From Polyangiaceae bacterium (GTDB lineage Bacteria > Myxococcota_A > Polyangia > Polyangiales > Polyangiaceae), in the NCBI GenBank assembly GCA_025936115.1, contig JAICTZ010000001.1, positions 1 to 64,000 on the forward strand: DNA of 64,000 bases, read 5' to 3'. A program made the translations under genes and the position numbers. Under the pieces are notes generated by a model. That model was not told the DNA's origin. It was given only the letters and a program-made list of their open reading frames with translations, and made no database searches. Of this stretch, positions 62,480 through 64,000 are shown piece after piece. The stretch's first letter is position 1. Every line of letters starts with the position of its first letter.

Positions 62480-64000
62480 ATGACGAGGAATCCGCGTGCC
62501 GGTTTTCAAGTTTGGAGTGGTCTTACTTTGGGCATCGCGTTCGGTCTGGCGACGGCCGGCTGTGGCAGCGACGAGCCCGCGCCGCCGAGCGGGAGCTCGA
62601 GCACGACCCAGAAGCTATTGATATTGCATACGAATGATCTGCATTCCCATTTGAACGGCTTTGCGCCCGAAGAGGACTACACACCGCTCACGAAAGGTGA
62701 CGACACGACGCAGGGCGGCGTGGCCCGTCTTGCCGCAGCGATCGCTTCGGAGCGAGCGAGCGCCGAGAGCGCTCACGAGCCGGTGCTGCTGCTCGACGCG
62801 GGCGATTTCATGATGGGCACACTCTTCGAGCTGCTCGGCACGACGCAAGCGTCCGAGCTGACCTTTCTACAGGACCTCGGGTATGACGCGACGACGCTCG
62901 GCAACCACGAATTCGATTGGACCTCGGCGGGGCTCGCCGCAATCCTGAACGCGGCGCGGACACAAGGCGTGAAGGTGCCGATCGTCGCGAGCAACCTGCA
63001 ATTTAGCGCCGACGATGCGGGCGACGACGCGCTCGAAGCCGTGGCGAGCGCCGGCATGATCCAGCCGAAGCTCGTGAAAACGGTCGGCAAGCTAAAAGTC
63101 GGTTTCTTTGGCCTGCTCGGCAGCGACGCCGCGACGGTGACACCCCAAGCCGCACCGGTGACGTTCGAGGCGATCGCCGACGCCGCGAAGCGCATGGTGA
63201 CGGAGCTGCGCGAGACCGACCACGTCGATCTCGTGGTCGCGCTTTCCCACTCGGGCATTCACGCGGACGGCACGGGTGAAGACGCGAAGCTTGCCATGGA
63301 CGCGCCGGGGATCGATCTCATCGTGAGCGGGCACACGCACGATTCGCTCAGTCAGCCGGTACAAGTCGGAAGCACGTGGATCGTCACCGCTGGCTCGTAT
63401 GGTCGTTTCCTCGGCGAGCTGTCGCTCTCCGTCACGCCCGCCACGAAAGCCGGTGAGACGGCGACGCTGACGATCGACGATTATACGCTCCGCGACATCG
63501 ACGACTCCATCGCCGGCGACGCGGCCACGCAGACGAAAGTCGATGCCTACGTCGACGTGATCGACGCCGCGCTCTCGACGGCGGACCTCGCGTACCGCGA
63601 CGTCGTGGCGACCACGGAGACGGATCTGCCGCTCCCCCAGTACGCGGAAGCTCCGATCGGCAACCTCGTCACCGACGCCTATCGCACGCTCGGCGCGGCA
63701 CTCGAGCCGGACGATCCGCCTCTGATTGCGGTCGAGGCCAACGGACAGCTCCGAGCCGACATCAAGCAGGGCACGGCGGGCAACGTGTGGTTCTCGGATT
63801 TGTTCCGCGTGACGCCGGACGGGATTGGGCCGGATCAAATGCCGGGCTTTCCGCTGGTTACGTTTTATCTGAACGCAGCGGACATCGCGTCCGGGCTCGA
63901 ACTCGGCTTGGCGCCGGAGCTCGCGTCGAACGACTACTTTTTGCAAGTGTCCGGACTGAAGGTCGAGCACGGTCAGGGCAACCCGCTCGGGCGCATCTCC
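62480..64000 (+). CDS. 5'-nucleotidase/UshA-type metallophosphatase lipoprotein, cut by window edge
   Basis: The first 507 codons of an open frame that continues beyond 64000. ATG 62480 begins a signal peptide with lipobox Thr-Ala-Gly-Cys near residue 28. The two-metal site motifs follow: LHTNDLHSHL, LLLDAGDFMMG, TLGNHEFDW, ALSHSGIHADG and VSGHTHD. The 5'-nucleotidase C-terminal domain begins near residue 380 (IGNLVTDAYRTLG, then VTPDGIGPDQ). UshA-type enzymes release phosphate from nucleotides or UDP-sugars outside the cytoplasm. A Ser-rich linker separates the anchor from the catalytic domain. Confidence 0.85.
   Translation, partial: MTRNPRAGFQVWSGLTLGIAFGLATAGCGSDEPAPPSGSSSTTQKLLILHTNDLHSHLNGFAPEEDYTPLTKGDDTTQGGVARLAAAIASERASAESAHEPVLLLDAGDFMMGTLFELLGTTQASELTFLQDLGYDATTLGNHEFDWTSAGLAAILNAARTQGVKVPIVASNLQFSADDAGDDALEAVASAGMIQPKLVKTVGKLKVGFFGLLGSDAATVTPQAAPVTFEAIADAAKRMVTELRETDHVDLVVALSHSGIHADGTGEDAKLAMDAPGIDLIVSGHTHDSLSQPVQVGSTWIVTAGSYGRFLGELSLSVTPATKAGETATLTIDDYTLRDIDDSIAGDAATQTKVDAYVDVIDAALSTADLAYRDVVATTETDLPLPQYAEAPIGNLVTDAYRTLGAALEPDDPPLIAVEANGQLRADIKQGTAGNVWFSDLFRVTPDGIGPDQMPGFPLVTFYLNAADIASGLELGLAPELASNDYFLQVSGLKVEHGQGNPLGRIS

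Overview
The window is GC-rich, densely coded DNA from a large-genome delta-proteobacterium, most probably a myxobacterium of the Polyangiales/Sorangium type. This is inferred from gene content. Many lipoproteins have long Gly/Ser/Thr-rich linkers after the lipobox. One esterase ends in a Cys-Ser-Cys / hydrophobic / Arg-rich tail of the MYXO-CTERM type. Eukaryote-like Ser/Thr kinases, a sigma-54 activator with GAF domain, Cys-rich 'NCGACG' surface proteins and a spondin-repeat lipoprotein complete the picture. No tRNA, rRNA, CRISPR array, intact insertion sequence or phage module was seen.

Layout. 0-19 kb: exported or lipid-anchored proteins (DUF3160, phospholipase D-like, BNR-repeat, Gly-rich lipoproteins, a frameshifted PHB-depolymerase-type esterase) alternate with small metabolic and regulatory genes. 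These include a Gph-type phosphatase overlapping an AAC(3)-I-like acetyltransferase, an AhpD-like protein, an ArsR/SRPBCC pair, two alpha/beta hydrolases, a flavoprotein monooxygenase and an LLM-class flavin oxidoreductase. 19.2-29.5 kb: the most unusual block. A regulator with two LuxR-like HTHs diverges from an FHA/winged-helix protein and a 1155-residue kinase-ATPase. Then come a leaderless metzincin-like zinc protease and an unrecognised 415-residue protein, and divergent from these a translationally coupled YcaO-TfuA pair, the kind of enzyme pair that makes peptide or protein thioamides. Copies of the octamer TCGATCGC lie at both edges.

30-43.5 kb: a membrane Ser/Thr kinase overlapping a heme-like lipoprotein, a DUF417 membrane protein, an ECF sigma/anti-sigma/unknown operon, a Cys-rich surface lipoprotein, a sigma-54 activator, a STAS protein coupled to a second ECF sigma factor, and a three-repeat spondin lipoprotein. 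44-51.3 kb: a co-directional signalling operon with a porin, a PstS-like periplasmic protein, a large hybrid histidine kinase with three receiver domains, a CheR methyltransferase and a second receiver-kinase hybrid, with almost no spacing. 51.4-64 kb: a TetR regulator, small exported proteins, a textbook oxyR / ahpC-ahpF peroxide-defence locus, a CLC channel/antiporter with CBS domains, a second flavin monooxygenase, PPK2 polyphosphate kinase coupled to a small lipoprotein, and a 5'-nucleotidase-type lipoprotein cut by the window edge.

Two related intergenic elements of about 185 bp (ending near 44,011 and 57,934) share sequence and a three-hairpin fold with compensatory changes. Each sits just upstream of a membrane-protein gene. 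With the YcaO-TfuA block, these are the main candidates for undescribed biology here.
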